Source of the DNA: Atopsyche davidsoni | Taxonomy: Eukaryota; Arthropoda; Insecta; Trichoptera; Hydrobiosidae | Assembly: GCA_022113835.1 (NCBI GenBank) | Contig: JAILWY010000007.1 | Coordinates: 10,269,001 to 10,333,000 of the forward strand | Direction of reading: 5' to 3' | Length of the DNA: 64,000 bases | In this document: positions 1 through 12,072 of the stretch, one piece after another | Numbering within the stretch: position 1 is the first letter of the stretch | Layout: each line of letters starts with the position of its first letter | Made by a program: the position numbers and the translations under genes | Notes under the pieces: generated by a model | What the model saw: the letters and a program-made list of their open reading frames with translations, nothing else | Database searches by the model: none | Told to the model about the DNA's origin: nothing

Positions 1-84
1 ATTCACATCATACAGTACACCGATTGTTATCTTTTGAATAAGTATACCTTATACATTGGATGATTTTGAAGTTTCTTAAGTGTA

Positions 85-216
85 TTGTTGTGTAGTGGTT
101 CTTGCTTTTTGACTTTTAGGTTTCGGTACAAATTAATTGGTTCAGAAATCCCTGAAGATGGTCTCAATACTTAGACCATAACGTCAAAAGACAAGAGCCA
201 CCACACGTTGTAACAA
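85..216 (+). repeat. Foldback repeat with hairpin core
   Basis: Two imperfect inverted arms (85-113 and 183-210) flank a core at 152-185 that starts CTGAAGATGG, has a small stem (GGTCT/AGACC) and ends ATAACGTC. The same core pattern recurs about ten times in this window on both strands, so this is a dispersed family. The core loosely resembles a hammerhead ribozyme core (CUGAnGA, stem II, GAAAC), but here the second conserved block reads ATAAC, so activity is unlikely. No protein is encoded. Confidence 0.55.
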
Positions 217-1787
217 CCAATAGATCTAACATCATCGGTTGCTAAAACCTCCGAACAACAACATACTTTAAACATGTCTGAAGTTATAAATTATGAAACA
301 TTAACTATTTTTAGTGAAATGCAAATCGTTGAGCCGAATAACGAACCTTTCTAACCACGGACTGTATTCTTACCTGGAATCTGAAAGACAAGTCGAGGAT
401 GATTCAGCTGTGCTGCGCTTCTGACTTGTCGTTTTAATTCTCCTCTAGAACAATAGATCTAATTTTCAGAACCTAACATGGTCACGTGTACCCAGCGTGG
501 CGTCCACCTGTACAGGTAATGTTTCTCGAGTAGAACTCATAAGCATAAAAAATACCGATTATTATAAAACAGCGGCGTGCAGTTTATACTATCAACATAA
601 AAAAAAACAAACATCTTAAAACTTACTTAAAAAATTCTTATATCAAAATAAAATTTCACTGGATCTTTAAAACAGCCATGGGTGTGGGTTCAATTCAACA
701 AAATATTCCTAAGTCTACGAGATACCTAATAAAATAAAATATAACGTAAGCATTGCGACAAAATGATTCTCGCATTTGCAACCTACAAATAATGTCGCAT
801 TACTTCAATTTATTTATCGCAGCCTAATGACACCAGGGCTGTGTAATGCATTTTGACGTTCAATAAAATTTATGTGTTATTATTGTGAACGTCTTGCATT
901 ATTCGGCAGTCCCATTATAACGTATAAATAACAGTTTAGCTGTAACATATTCACGATTGTGTTCCAAATCACGGATGCCGAGTCACAGCCCTTTATTTAC
1001 GATAACACTGCATGAATATTTCATACGGCAATCGGATAAAGGGATGGGCATGTCGCAAATCAAAAATCACGATGCTATATTTTGAATATATTTTCAAATT
1101 ATTTTGGCATGATCTTGATGACGTCACTAAATTTAAATGCATTGCTTGTAACTTCAATATTTATTGCAATATTATTTAGAAAAATTATTTCAAAATAAAT
1201 AGTTTGTATATCTAGACTAGGACCTTCTGAATACTAAATACTTAAGCGACATACAACATATTTTATGAGAACTTGTATACCTTGTTATTAGAAACTGAAA
1301 ACTAAATACTAAAGAGATAAACTGACTCCTCTGTAGAAGCTTGTTTATCAAGTTATAAAATAATGTGTGCTTTAAATTATAAAAACATCCAAGCCTTTGA
1401 ATAGAATTATGGTTCTTGTTTTATAGGATTTTGTATATTTCGTTGAATAATACTAAAGAGATATCCAAGCTCCCGTATATAAGCTTGTTTATCTTGTTAT
1501 AAGAGACTGAATACTAAAACAAATAAAAGAAGATTGCTTATTTGGTTTGTTCGTGTATGACACTTCATAATGTTAAATATTATAAAACAAGAAAATTAAT
1601 AAAAAAGATAAATATTTATATCATTCTACTAAGAGCTTATATAGTATAAATTGTCACACAGTACGTAATATAATAAATAATAAAGAGATACAAAAACCCT
1701 CATGTAGAACCTCACGTGTCTCTGTTTTTAAACAGTTTCGCTGTCGAAAAGCCTAGGACAAGGTTTATTAATTAACAGAGCTGAAAA
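217..1787. other. AT-rich noncoding stretch
   Basis: No gene, RNA or transposon end is recognisable. The sequence is AT-rich with short homopolymers. Between about 1230 and 1700 a loose theme of the type 'gaatactaaata...aagagata...cttgtttatctngttat' recurs several times and may be a very decayed tandem repeat. Confidence 0.4.
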
Positions 1788-2130
1788 ACCGCGCGGGCGG
1801 TGTTGCTACCGCTCTCTCGGTTTCGGGTGGATTGTCGAGGTCGCGCATCTCCGCGTAATCCGCGCTGTCGCCGCACCTGGCCGCGCGGACAACCGCGACC
1901 GTCGTCAGCCGGACGGGCCTGGCCCCCCCTGACCCCCCATGACCCCCCTGGACCCCCCTGGACCCCCCTGACCCCCTTGGACCCCCCTGGACCCCCCTGG
2001 ACCCCCCTGGACCCCCCTGGACCCCCCTGGACCCCCCTGGACCCCCCTGGACCCCCCTGGACCCCCCTGGACCCCCCTGGACCCCCTGCCGGACCGGGCC
2101 GCGGTCAGGGGGCCGCCTCAGCGCTCGCGA
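1788..2130. other. GC/CpG-rich island with minisatellite
   Basis: A sharply bounded island rich in C, G and CpG dinucleotides sits in AT-rich surroundings. It contains many CGCG and CCGC steps before and after the minisatellite. It spans an open frame whose proline-rich translation is only an effect of the 10-bp repeat, so I do not call a gene. A CpG-island promoter, or an island kept GC-rich by the repeat, are the simplest explanations. Confidence 0.5.
1926..2086 (+). repeat. 10-bp C-rich minisatellite, G-quadruplex candidate
   Basis: About 16 head-to-tail copies of the decamer ACCCCCCTGG. Copies from 1981 to 2080 are perfect; those before 1981 carry substitutions or a short indel. On the minus strand each unit presents a run of five or six G residues every 10 nt, which meets the usual criterion for G-quadruplex formation many times over. 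The near-perfect central block implies recent expansion or homogenisation. Confidence 0.95.
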
Positions 2131-3715
2131 GGATACTTCGCTAATTGCGCTTGTTGAATATTAACACACAACGTATGACTTGACGTCAATCCTCGCCGAA
2201 AAGCGGACAGTTTTTTTTTATTCAAATTTACTTTAAATATTAAAAACAATTTAATTTTTTTACGAATAATTATGCATATTATCAAATGCGTCAAGAGCAA
2301 GACTTTCGCATATTACGGCTCCCGCGCTCTAGTGAAAAGATGATTTTTTTCGTCTTCCGTGAAACGTAAAAATTCATTCAGATGGCTAGGCAGATACAAA
2401 CATTTTTAAATGGGCGCAATTTTGGCATTTAAAAGTTCAAGCCCTAAAAAGGCAAAAATGCTAAAAGTACTAACTAAGGATTCACACAGGCTTCTCCGTG
2501 TACTATTTGTTTGTGTGTGAAACGACTTTATCAATTGTATTTTATGTTTTTTTCTATTCTATTATAATTAAGATTTCTAAATTAAAAAAAAGTTATAATA
2601 AATATTAATTTTTCACTCAAACACCCATGTTAATATTAAGGTAATTCCGACAGTGCTGTAAATATATTTTTCTCCTCCATTGTTCATATTTTACTTAAAT
2701 ATTGAAAAAAAAAAAAAAAACATACCTTAGCTTAGCTTAGAACTTTTTAGTTTGTACATATTCGTTAATAAATTTCTGCAGTGACCTTTTACAATTTACA
2801 AAAAAAAAATTGTATTTAGCTATATACGAGTATGTAGCAAAATAGTATTTTTTTTTCAATCAAAAAATAATATATTTTTTATTTTTTTCAACAGAAATGC
2901 CTGTAGCTATAGCAAAATTTCTGTTTTTGTGTATCACTAAAAGCAAATTCAAAAATGTTTCAAGTTTCCAATTGTTTGTCGAGTCAAAACAGGTATGCTA
3001 TGCATACATGAAAGAAAAAAATACCGAAGCCAATTTGACGGATCAAATAGCTTCAGAAACGCACATGTTACGGCTTTATTTCAGCAGTTAGGGGTAGCGA
3101 CCCTTTTCAACATTCCGCATTCTGTCAGCATAATATATATTCAGGAAAAATATTACCGATGTGCAACAAAAACCATGGAAATAGTAGGATCGCTGAAATT
3201 CAATATCACCCTCTTTGAAAAGTAACACGTGGTAATGGATACGTGCATCATTTTGGGCCAAAATGTGGACGAACTGAATATTAAATATTTATCTGTATTA
3301 ACGAATTGGAAATATCAATAGTCCTTAGAACATTCACTTGCTCAATAAGGCACACAGAGTTTATCAAATAATTATCTTGTAGTGGATACATACAACTATT
3401 TAATTTCCCGTTCCAAAAAAAATTGAGGCACCAGGCTGCAAAACCAGGAAATGCCGAGTTTGGATTAATTCCCATGTGTGTCCAAAAAAATCGATGGTAT
3501 TTCGTGTGAAACAAATTAGAAACACATGATAACCATGTGTGGTAAATAAATAAAGCATTAAAATACTACATAGTATAGTGATCTCATTTGATAGTCACTA
3601 CTTATTAAAGATTATTCGATTTATCCAAAAAGACTTCTTTGGATTATTCTTTGGTTCAATAACACGCAAGTATAACGGGAAGGCGATTGGAGGGTACATA
3701 TAAAAAATATTTTTT
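2131..3715. other. AT-rich noncoding stretch
   Basis: No supported gene. It holds poly-A and poly-T tracts (for example about 2703-2720) and short open frames without recognisable protein character. Confidence 0.4.
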
Positions 3716-3922
3716 TATTGTGAGATAGGTCATCGGGTTGTATGTGAGTAGCAAAAACACGAGGGAGTGTTTATAAGCGCGGAGGGAGGTATGGCCGGCG
3801 GAGTCCTCGCTCAAGCTGTACCGCCTTGCAGGACGATTGTAAAATGATCTTTAAATAAGAAAACAAACGGAAACATGTGAGATAGGTCATGGGGTCACAT
3901 GGGGTAGCAGAAATCCGAGCAG
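3716..3922 (+). repeat. Diverged direct-repeat pair with AGGTCA half-sites
   Basis: A ~46-bp segment beginning TGTGAGATAGGTCAT occurs at about 3719 and again at about 3877 with substitutions. Both copies continue into a GTAGCAnAAA segment. The second contains AGGTCA, two bases, GGGTCA (3884-3897), a DR2 nuclear-receptor-type arrangement. A GC-rich stretch with GCGCGG and GGCCGGCGG lies between them. Function is unproven. Confidence 0.5.
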
Positions 3923-3964
3923 GCAGCTGTGCAAGCGAGTGCCGGGCGCCATGTGCGCGACGTC

Positions 3965-6540
3965 AGAATTTAGATATTTATTGGGCATGCGGCGAGCCGT
4001 AATCTCCTTACCGCCATAGATTAACGTTGCCTCGCGGTATTCGAAGGGATTTATCGGCTATTAGGTTCGCCCCATTTTTACAATGTGTATTCAATATGTT
4101 CCGAAGATATATTAGAAAAATTCGCCTGAAAGTCGCATTACCAGCGGAGTTCGAAGTTTTATTAATTTTTTGATTTTGCGCCTGTGAAATGTAAGAATGA
4201 TTTGCAATATGCTTTTTATGTGAATTTTTACTCGTTTTCGTAAAGTTTTGCAATCGATTCGTTATTATGCCGTACCGACATGTTCAAGACATCATATTTT
4301 CCTTGGTAATAATCGCCTCGAGTAATTACATTCACTTCAAAATTCATAGAGGCACCTTCAGGCTCTATAAAAAACGGCAACAAAACCCATCAACCCCTCG
4401 CAGCCCAGTGATGGCACCTCGTAAAACCTTTCCGAAAGCTCAAAGCGTCCTCCACAATATCATACATCACCGCGAGGGCGGCAACTTCCCGCCCTGCGAC
4501 TCATCACTTCCGCCCGCCTGCCTAACTAGCACTCTTTTGAATATTTCAGAGATTCAGCATAATAATTTTCAGCCATATTTTCAAAATATTCAGTGGATGA
4601 ATACAGATATTACTTAGCATTACAAAATACGCTGCATACAAAAAAATTGACATGGAAAGTAGTCGATGATCGCCACTCAGGAACCTATTGTGTATGGTGA
4701 ACCACTTGGTAATTTTTCCGTTTTTCGTAGACCACTTGCCATCTAAATTTAGAGGTTTTTCAAATTCGTCGACATCAAACGTATTCTTGACAGCTGACAT
4801 AGAGCTACTCACTATTATAGGGCAAAATGCGGATTTTTTGTAGGTCAAAATCGATATAGGCCACTTTGGAAATCTTAGAGACTTTACTCTACAAAAACTA
4901 TGTATTATTATAATATATACTTGCACATAAATATGTGCGGACTATATTTCTTGATATCCCAAAATAATCTGTAAATAACTACAGCCATAAAAATGGGAAT
5001 TTTTTTGCAAAAATAATTTTATAAAAATGAACAAACAATAAAAACTACCCTTGTATATTATTTTATGGTATAAAGCTGATGAACACAAATGTCGCACACC
5101 CTGTCACATGCCTCGGTATAAACAATGCTGGCTACATAAAATAAACTGTAATTTACGAGAGCGCGTCCCACGCACAGCGCTACGAGACTTGAGCCAGGGG
5201 CGGTTCGTCCTGGCAATCAATTTAACTCTGATAGATTACAGATAACAATATAAGATATTTCATATATCATGTATGAATGATGATGATGTTACAATTTAAC
5301 AAATTTGACATTTATTTTGATAAAATGTATATTTATTAATAACTTATGTGTTTTTAGGTGTTACAAGATTTCCGATATCTCGGTTCAGGTATTGGGGTTA
5401 TTTTAAGGCATTTTTTGAGTTACTGAAGACGGCCCCAGATTCACCCAAACCTTCGAGTTCAGTAAACACAATGAATAGTTTCTAATTTCACGTTTCCAGC
5501 GAGGTGAAATTTTTGTACGATTGGACATAAACAAGGCTTCTGTTTGAGAAATCGGGCGTTCTGATAATCGTTGAGCTTGCTATTTGTGTCTACTAATATA
5601 AACGGTTTATTCTTGTTCTGAAAATATTATTATTAATTTAAATAATATTGATTTATTATATAAAATACGAATTTTACAATACATGCGTAGCATAGAAATA
5701 ATTTTTGATATTAATGAAAAACTATTTTTAGAACAATTTCGTTATATGCAGCAACGATAAAAACATAAAACGCTCACTAGTCATGGCCTTTACTTCATGA
5801 TATTTTTTTCAATGTTTTGCGTATCTCACCGCACGCCCCTGGCACGTGGACTTACTCGGTACAAAGCCTTGTTTTGTTTAAACAATTGCTCTCAGAGTGT
5901 TTAACTCGGCCTCGAAGCGCAGTCGTACGTCGCACTCGCAGGCGGCCCGAGGTGTGCGCGCCGGCCGGTGGGAACGGCAGGCAGAGCTGCCTACCCACGC
6001 TGCGGCACAACCGACAGCCCAACGATAATTATTAACCAACACCGCTTTCTTATTAAGACCTCATTTAAAAAAAAAAACGACAAAAATAGGACACTATGCC
6101 GATAGTGTCCTACCTCGAATTACCTCTACTACCAATTTGGATTTCATTTATTCGCTCTCACCAGGGACAAGATTTTTTTATCCATAGTTATATTTATCTG
6201 TAAATTTAGATTAATACGTAGTATATAAAGAATACTTTCGTCAGTGAACTAATTAAATTATAAGCATTCAGGCGATAAATGAGAACTTACCATACCACTT
6301 ACTTATGGCTTGAGTTAGAGTAAAAAAGTATTTGATGTTTTTGAAGTTTACCATTTTTCAAAAATAATCGATATCATCATAAATTAAACAGAGCAATCAC
6401 GTTTCATCCCGAAAACAAAATATGAAGAGTATTTTTGTGGATGCATATGAAAAAAAATGTATGAAGCTAATTTGTACCATTTCAAGAGAAAAGACATAAG
6501 ACATATGTATGAATTACTTCTCTGAAGCTGTGGTTCTGAA
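3965..6540. other. Noncoding, with two GC-balanced patches
   Basis: Mostly AT-rich. Patches at about 4370-4530 and 5060-5240 have mixed composition and little low-complexity sequence, like candidate regulatory DNA. A degenerate copy of the CTGAAGA hairpin core appears at 5423-5455. A short CpG-rich patch lies at about 5915-6020. No open frame in this stretch shows a recognised domain. Confidence 0.35.
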
Positions 6541-6552
6541 GTCTCCCAAAAT

Positions 6553-6735
6553 AGTCTCCCAAACAGACAGCAGCGTTAACGAGCCGCAGGTTTGTCGGCA
6601 GCGGCTCCAGGAGCGGAGGATCATCGCAGCCGGGAGCTAAAATTAAGAAGGTGAAACAGGATCAGGACTTCCTCCCAACTGTCGTCGGGGAAGAATTACT
6701 ATCGGAAGCACTGTGTGTCTTTTTTTCCTAACGAC
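6553..6735 (+). other. Short coding-like patch of uncertain status
   Basis: A GC-balanced patch is open on the plus strand for about 59 codons after a TAG. Its serine/glycine-rich start is followed by a charged segment reading AKIKKVKQDQDFLPTVV. The minus strand is also open here and has an acceptor-like pyrimidine tract ending TTTTAG just before CTCCCGG. Nothing matches a protein I recognise. Either strand could hold a small exon, or neither does. Confidence 0.15.
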
Positions 6736-7278
6736 GGACGGCGACGACTGGCTTCTGTCAGGATTTTTTTTTCAACCTATCTAGATTTGAAAAAACTGCT
6801 TGTTTTAAAATGAAAACCATATTTTATAAAAGTATTATGTAGTTTTGAATTGATCTGGATAAGCTTGGGTTTAAATTTGAAAGTGACTGTGATTTAGGAT
6901 TATGATTGCCAACCCCAGAAAAGAGCAAGCAATTTATTTATCCGCTTTTTTACCGATACAGATTTATTGCTTATGCAGTTTGTTTTTTTTTTTGCACTCT
7001 TACCACATTTATTATGTTTGTTGTTATAGTGTAAAATATTGGCTACAAACGTGTGTCGTGATAGCCGTGGAAATGGACCTAAAGTTCCACTTGTGTCTCA
7101 AAAAAAATATCGATAATTCTTCTCATCGTTTCATGCGCGAATCGATTACCAAATCGTAAATTTGAATAGCCAATTGGTTAGGTATTTTTGTTTGTGAATA
7201 CATTTGTTATTTAAGAGCTTTTTGGTTTATTTTTTTTGTAATTTAGCCATTCATGATGTTCCTTTAAAAACAAAAAAT

Positions 7279-7494
7279 GTATATTGGTTTTTTTGTGAAG
7301 ACCGTCACAGTAAGTACGATTTTGCCCTATACAGATTTTATTTTTGATTGATATGATTAAGTATATTTTTTCACATATTGAAAAATGATTAAAGAAACTC
7401 TCAGAAAAATATCATCATGACTTGTGCGGGATACAGGTCATGATGATATTAATCATTTTTAATATGAAAAAAATGTACTTAATCATTTCAATCA
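7279..7494 (-). mobile_element. Foldback copy of the tRNA-derived repeat family
   Basis: The left part (7279-7344) matches the tail of the tRNA-like repeats at 28.4 and 60.4 kb (GTGAAGACC, AAGTACGATTTT). From 7345 the sequence folds back on itself: 7345-7430 pairs with 7437-7494, with about 18 extra bases in the left arm. Only a trace of the tRNA-like body (CTTGTGCGGGAT) remains at the turn. This is either an SINE deleted into a foldback or a palindromic derivative of the family. Confidence 0.65.
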
Positions 7495-8600
7495 TAAACA
7501 AATAATGTATTTTCTTTTCTACCCTATTAGCTATAAATATTTGTTGTTTATATTGCCGTTGTAAGTGCGTCTTGAATTATGTGCTGAATTAATTATGTTT
7601 GTTTTGAATTTCATAATTTATTATGTTTCGTTTAGAAGTATTACGATAATTTTCCTTAAGCCCTTTAGATGTGATGATTGAGAGAGCTTTCTTGCTGGAT
7701 AGACTGGTAATATATTTAACTCTCAGATACAGAGAAAACCGAAGTGTTTTTTTTTAACGGGTTAATCTTAATATTTTGAATATTAAGTAATCTTAGTTAA
7801 TTTGTAACTGAAGGATTTCAGCTGTCATAATTACAAGACTCCCTGAACTTCCTGTAGTCTTGAATTATTACTCTAATAAATTAAAAGAGTATATATGGAT
7901 GTTTGAAAATAAAATCATTTTAACTGAAAAAGTGTTAGATTTTTGGGATGATAAAAGATGTTAAAATATTAGAGACTATTTACTTGAAATCTTTTTTAAC
8001 TGCATGTCTTCATGAATAACACAAAGTGAAAAGGCATGTCACTTGCTTAAAAGAGCAAAGTTATTTAAGCATAAATCATGTTTTTCTATGTTGATAAAAA
8101 AGCTTGTGTTGCTGTGTTTATTACTTATTAGTGATATTTTTTAAGTAACAATGTTGTTATTAGTTAATCTATCTTTTTTTAAAACTACTGATATCTCTTT
8201 TAATTTTTTTTAGATAATATATTATTTTCATAAATATTTTTATAAGGTTTACTTACTTACTTAGGATCAGTTGTGAATAACATAGACAGTGTAAGTAAAG
8301 GATAAGCAAGAGGATTGTCTCGGCTGAAGGGTGTTATTTTAGTTAAGCACGATAGCTAATCTCCAGATGTACCAAATTCACACTGTACAAGGACCTCGTG
8401 AGGGTAGTCCTCCGTACGACTCAGTAACATGAATGCTATAAAAAAAGACGCAAGAACCATTGACGTCATTAAGCGGAAAATCCTGCATAAAAGACGGCCA
8501 TATTTGGAAAAGCCTACAACGCTGAATCTTTTGACATATATACCAGAATTTCAGCGTAGTTAAATGCATGTTAGTAGGTTTTGGCAGTCATTGCTATTTA
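7495..8600. other. AT-rich noncoding stretch
   Basis: No gene, RNA gene or element boundary recognised. Short tracts of A and T dominate. Confidence 0.4.
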
Positions 8601-8715
8601 ATGATTTTAGTTCTTGGGTGTTGAGGTGCTTGATGATTTATAGTCCCAGAACGAGGACCAAAACACCGTAGAATAAAAAACGCTAAGCACCTCAATACCC
8701 AAAAAACAAAATCAT
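8601..8715 (+). repeat. Foldback repeat with hairpin core
   Basis: Arms at 8601-8631 and 8685-8715 are inverted copies, matching at 27 of 31 positions (shared GGGT...TTGAGGTGCTT). The core at 8631-8668 reads TTGATGATT, then GTCCC...GGGAC-type stem letters (AGTCCCAGAACGAGGACC), then AAAAC. It is another member of the CTGAnGA...GAAAC core family. Related arms (CTTGGGTGTTGAG) recur at 19.7 and 44.1 kb. Confidence 0.7.
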
Positions 8716-9456
8716 CGAGTAGTTAAAAACGCTAAGTGGGTCACGATTGGCAATCAAAAATTAAAAAACCTGCAACAAGAGCGCTGTATAATGACTTTAT
8801 GGGACGTTGATGTGTGGATAAAACGAAAATGACGGTGTAACTGAGACTTGCCAAGGATGATCGGTATAATAATATTTAAGGATATAATGTAAATTATTGT
8901 ATAATGAGTACCTCCCGAGGTACGTCTTCGTTTGTGTGAACTCTGCCTGGGGGCATTGGGCTGATTTGTGGATTCCAATTTTTCTGAGAAACTTTATGTG
9001 GGAACAGCAATCAGAGGCTAAATTACGTATTCTTAAGATTGTTTTAAACAAATATGGGAGTGAAGTAAATTAACATACACGCATTATACAACTACCGGTA
9101 TTCGATGCGGGCGCCTGACGTAATGCTCGCTAACGAACTGAACATTCCAGAAACCGTCGGATTTGTTCGGAGAAACAGATGGGCGCTATTTCTCAGCGGA
9201 GATAAATAATGTTGATCTCTTCATTGCGTCTGTGTCCCTGGTAGCTTACGGTTAGTTCCTTCCTTATAAGGCAAGCAAGTGAATAAAAAAAACTTTATAG
9301 TACTACACAATTCTTTTGTATGTCCATGTATAAATATATACTACTTTGAATCACTCATTAATTCCCCTTCATGTATAATTGTTATATTATTTATTCTTTT
9401 ACAGAAATTGAATAAAAAAACATAGTAAATTTTCAACATGAATCGATCGTCTAAAG
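8716..9456. other. Noncoding, small GC-balanced patch
   Basis: No gene supported. A patch at about 9105-9240 has mixed composition and could be regulatory. The rest is AT-rich. Confidence 0.35.
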
Positions 9457-9479
9457 CAGTGGCTCTCAAACTCTTTTGG

Positions 9480-9635
9480 CCCACGGACCCCTTTTCATAG
9501 TCAAAACTTGCCCACGGACCCCCTTTCATAGTCAAAACTTGCCCATAGACCCCCTTCATAGTCAAAACTTGCCTACGGACCCCCTTTCATAGTCAAAACT
9601 TGCCCATATACCCCCTTCATAGTCAAAACTTGCCT
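9480..9635 (+). repeat. ~30-bp tandem repeats inside hAT MITE
   Basis: About five copies of a unit containing GACCCCCTTTCATAGTCAAA and ACTTGCC, varying between 29 and 32 bp. Two more units occur at 9796-9850 in the duplicated segment. Confidence 0.85.
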
Positions 9636-9773
9636 AGGGACCCTGGGTGAAAAACTACATAAATTCATATTATAGACTAGTTGGTGCAAGTATCGATTCT
9701 ATTAACCTACCTGACTCACCGCGATGCCTGTTATTACTTGTATTTTATGCACCTGTCTATTTTATGCACCTGT

Positions 9774-9794
9774 CTAACCTAACCTAACCTAACC
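9774..9794 (+). repeat. Telomere-like CTAAC (TTAGG) run
   Basis: Four consecutive CTAAC units. The reverse complement is TTAGG-type, the ancestral insect telomere repeat. The run lies exactly at the junction between the two copies of the 213-bp direct duplication in the hAT MITE. Confidence 0.8.
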
Positions 9795-9810
9795 CCCTTT
9801 CATAGTCAAA

Positions 9811-9968
9811 ACTTGCCCATAGACCCCCTTCATAGTCAAAACTTGCCTAGGGACCCTGGGTGAAAAACTACATAAATTCATATTATAGAGTAGTTGGTGC
9901 AAGTATCGACTCTATTAACCTACCTGACTCACCGCGATGCCTGTTATTACTTGTATTTTATGCACCTG
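9811..9968 (+). repeat. Second copy of 213-bp direct duplication
   Basis: This segment repeats 9598-9755 nearly base for base at an offset of 213 (for example TGCCTAGGGACCCTGGG at 9631 and 9844). Only a few substitutions separate the copies, so the duplication is younger than the element. Confidence 0.85.
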
Positions 9969-10202
9969 TCTATATTTATATTTTACTTAGGACGTAAAAA
10001 TCGCTAATAATGTATTCATTGTTATTTACTTTAACTTCCATATTAATAAAAATGTGTCACAATTTTTTTATTTTATATTAAAACTTGCGCGGACCCCCTG
10101 ACGTTGTTCAGGGACCCCCAAATCGATTTTAATTTTCTAAGAACCCCCTGAATGATCCCAGGGACCCCCTGGGGCCCGTAGGAACCACTTTGAGAAGCAC
10201 TG

Positions 10203-10920
10203 GTCTAAAACTTAACAAATCTCCAATTGCTACAATATTACTTTTAGTCCCACCACGAACACTGCGAACGCAGTAAAACATTAAACTTTAATTTACGAAT
10301 CCTAACCTGTTTCCGATACTTTTTTTTTATTGCTAACTTTGATTGAGGTACATTTTTATTGGAGACGGTTTCGTTTCAGTGACTTGTTTCATATTAACGA
10401 TCCTTGCACAACCACCGCATACAAATCACTCAAGAGAAATAAATTCAGGCTGAAATAGGATAGGCTATATCAAGTATACTCTTAAAAGGACGACAATAAG
10501 AAGAGGTAATTGGAAGAAATAAACTCTTCAGTAAGCTCTTTCAGTATATCAGGGGTGAGCTTTCCAAACTGTATACTTAACATACTTAGAACATTGAAAA
10601 CACTGAAATAAATACGACGATTACAACGTAAAATATAGTAATTAGCGTTTTAGAGAATGGAGAATATAACGTATAGATTTTTTTTTCAAATCGGAGGCAT
10701 TACAAAGAATTTCGGCAGCATTTTAATGGGATATCTACAACAGTCTGGTTTATATGTATAAAATATATTTAAAAAAGGTATTGTTATAAATATATATTTA
10801 TAACAAAATAAAGTTTAAATCACATACTTTATCGTTCGGACACTGAAGAAAGTTTATTAAAATGCTCGTTGGATTGGCCGCACAGTGGTCGAGTTTTATT
10901 TTACCAGCCGCCAGTTGCTT
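10203..10920. other. AT-rich noncoding stretch
   Basis: Flanking DNA of the hAT element; no gene or repeat family recognised. Confidence 0.4.
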
Positions 10921-11900
10921 TTAAAGTAACAAAGTAACTGCCTGCTATAAAGTGCGCGTCTTACTCCGGCAACGCCCCGAATGAAGTCTTCCATTCGCAG
11001 TTACATTAATTCATATTCCTTATTGCAGGCCAGAATTAAAGAATAAATAAATAATAATAAAATGAATTATAAACCGCTGTGTGGGTCGGCTGAGTAACTG
11101 GGTGACCCGAGTGTGGCAATTTATCATTTTAGATTTTTGAATTCCAAATATTGTGATAATTTGTTGAAATTACATAAACTTCAGCAGAGCAGGAATATAA
11201 TGCAACATATAGTGAAAAATGATACTTACGAATTCTTGATACAGAATTTTTTAAACACCTAATTCGAGAAATGAGAGAGAAAGAACGTTCTCATAAACAA
11301 AAACAGCAATAATCTTTTATATATTTTTTAAATTTTTTAAATTTTAGTAATCAATTACTTTAGTCACGCTTGGCATAAATAGTGTCGTTTAAAAATAAAG
11401 ATTAAATGTTGACACAGCTAGGTCTGGTATCCAGAGTTTTAAAAATAATGCCTAGGATATATCATCTTGGATAAACTTGATAGATCGGAGGGTCTCAAAG
11501 TAAGTATTAAAAATTTGACACATGATTTCAATTATTTCACCCTCATTGCAGTGCAAGGTGCTTATTGAAGCCTATGCGTACTTTTATGATCAAGTTTTTA
11601 TTTATTTCAATTTATGAAGCAGTAACCTGAGTCACACTGTAACAGGCTGTTCCTTTTACAGATCGGCCGCCCATTTTTCATCCCCTTTAATCTGTTACAC
11701 CAGGCTAGTGTCTTTGCAGCCCACTGTGATATTCGATCCGCTCTCGGTCCGCTGTAAATCCCCCGTGTTTATGCCCGGCCTGGCCTCCATAAACTCTAAA
11801 GCTTTGTTCGAGATGTCACTTCCTTGGCTTGACAGTCACACCTCTCGCTCTTAATGGGCCCCCACGGCATTAAAAACACTACGATTATGGTCGATAAACA
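10921..11900. promoter_or_regulatory. Candidate regulatory islands (10.92-11.13 and 11.70-11.89 kb)
   Basis: Two islands of balanced composition stand out from AT-rich flanks. The first has AAACCGC (Runt-type) and several TAAT/ATTA cores. The second has TTTATGC, CTTTGTTC (Sox/TCF-like), CTTGACAG (Meis/Hth-like) and GATAAACAA (forkhead-like). Neither is open in a convincing frame. The regulatory reading is inferred from composition and motif density only. Confidence 0.25.
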
Positions 11901-12072
11901 ATTTCATAATGTAACAAAACACAAAACAAGGTTTTTTTTATATATTGGGAACACTCTGAAATTAGTTGATTTTTACACAAAGGCATAATCATTGAAATAT
12001 TTTAATGTAAAATAATAAATCACAGCATCTTCTCGTGATGCGTGTGCTGCACAATTTACACATCGCAAATAT

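Larger units (their letters stand above)
9457..10202 (+). mobile_element. Non-autonomous hAT element (MITE), 746 bp
   Basis: The left end CAGTGGCTCTCAAA and the right end TTTGAGAAGCACTG are terminal inverted repeats of the hAT type. They are flanked by an 8-bp target duplication, GTCTAAAG (9449-9456) and GTCTAAAA (10203-10210), with one mismatch. Eight-base target duplications and CAGTG(G/C)TTCTCAAA ends are typical of hAT elements. No transposase is encoded. The interior carries ~30-bp tandem repeats (CATAGTCAAAACTTGCC), a 213-bp direct duplication and a short CTAAC run. Confidence 0.9.

Noticed and set aside
1800..2144. Collagen-like proline-rich open frame
   Set aside because: The translation is only the read-through of the 10-bp ACCCCCCTGG repeat; no start context, domain or flanking gene structure.
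4267..4617. 116-codon plus-strand frame
   Set aside because: No recognisable motif or coding bias; the opposite strand is also open in part. Treated as chance.
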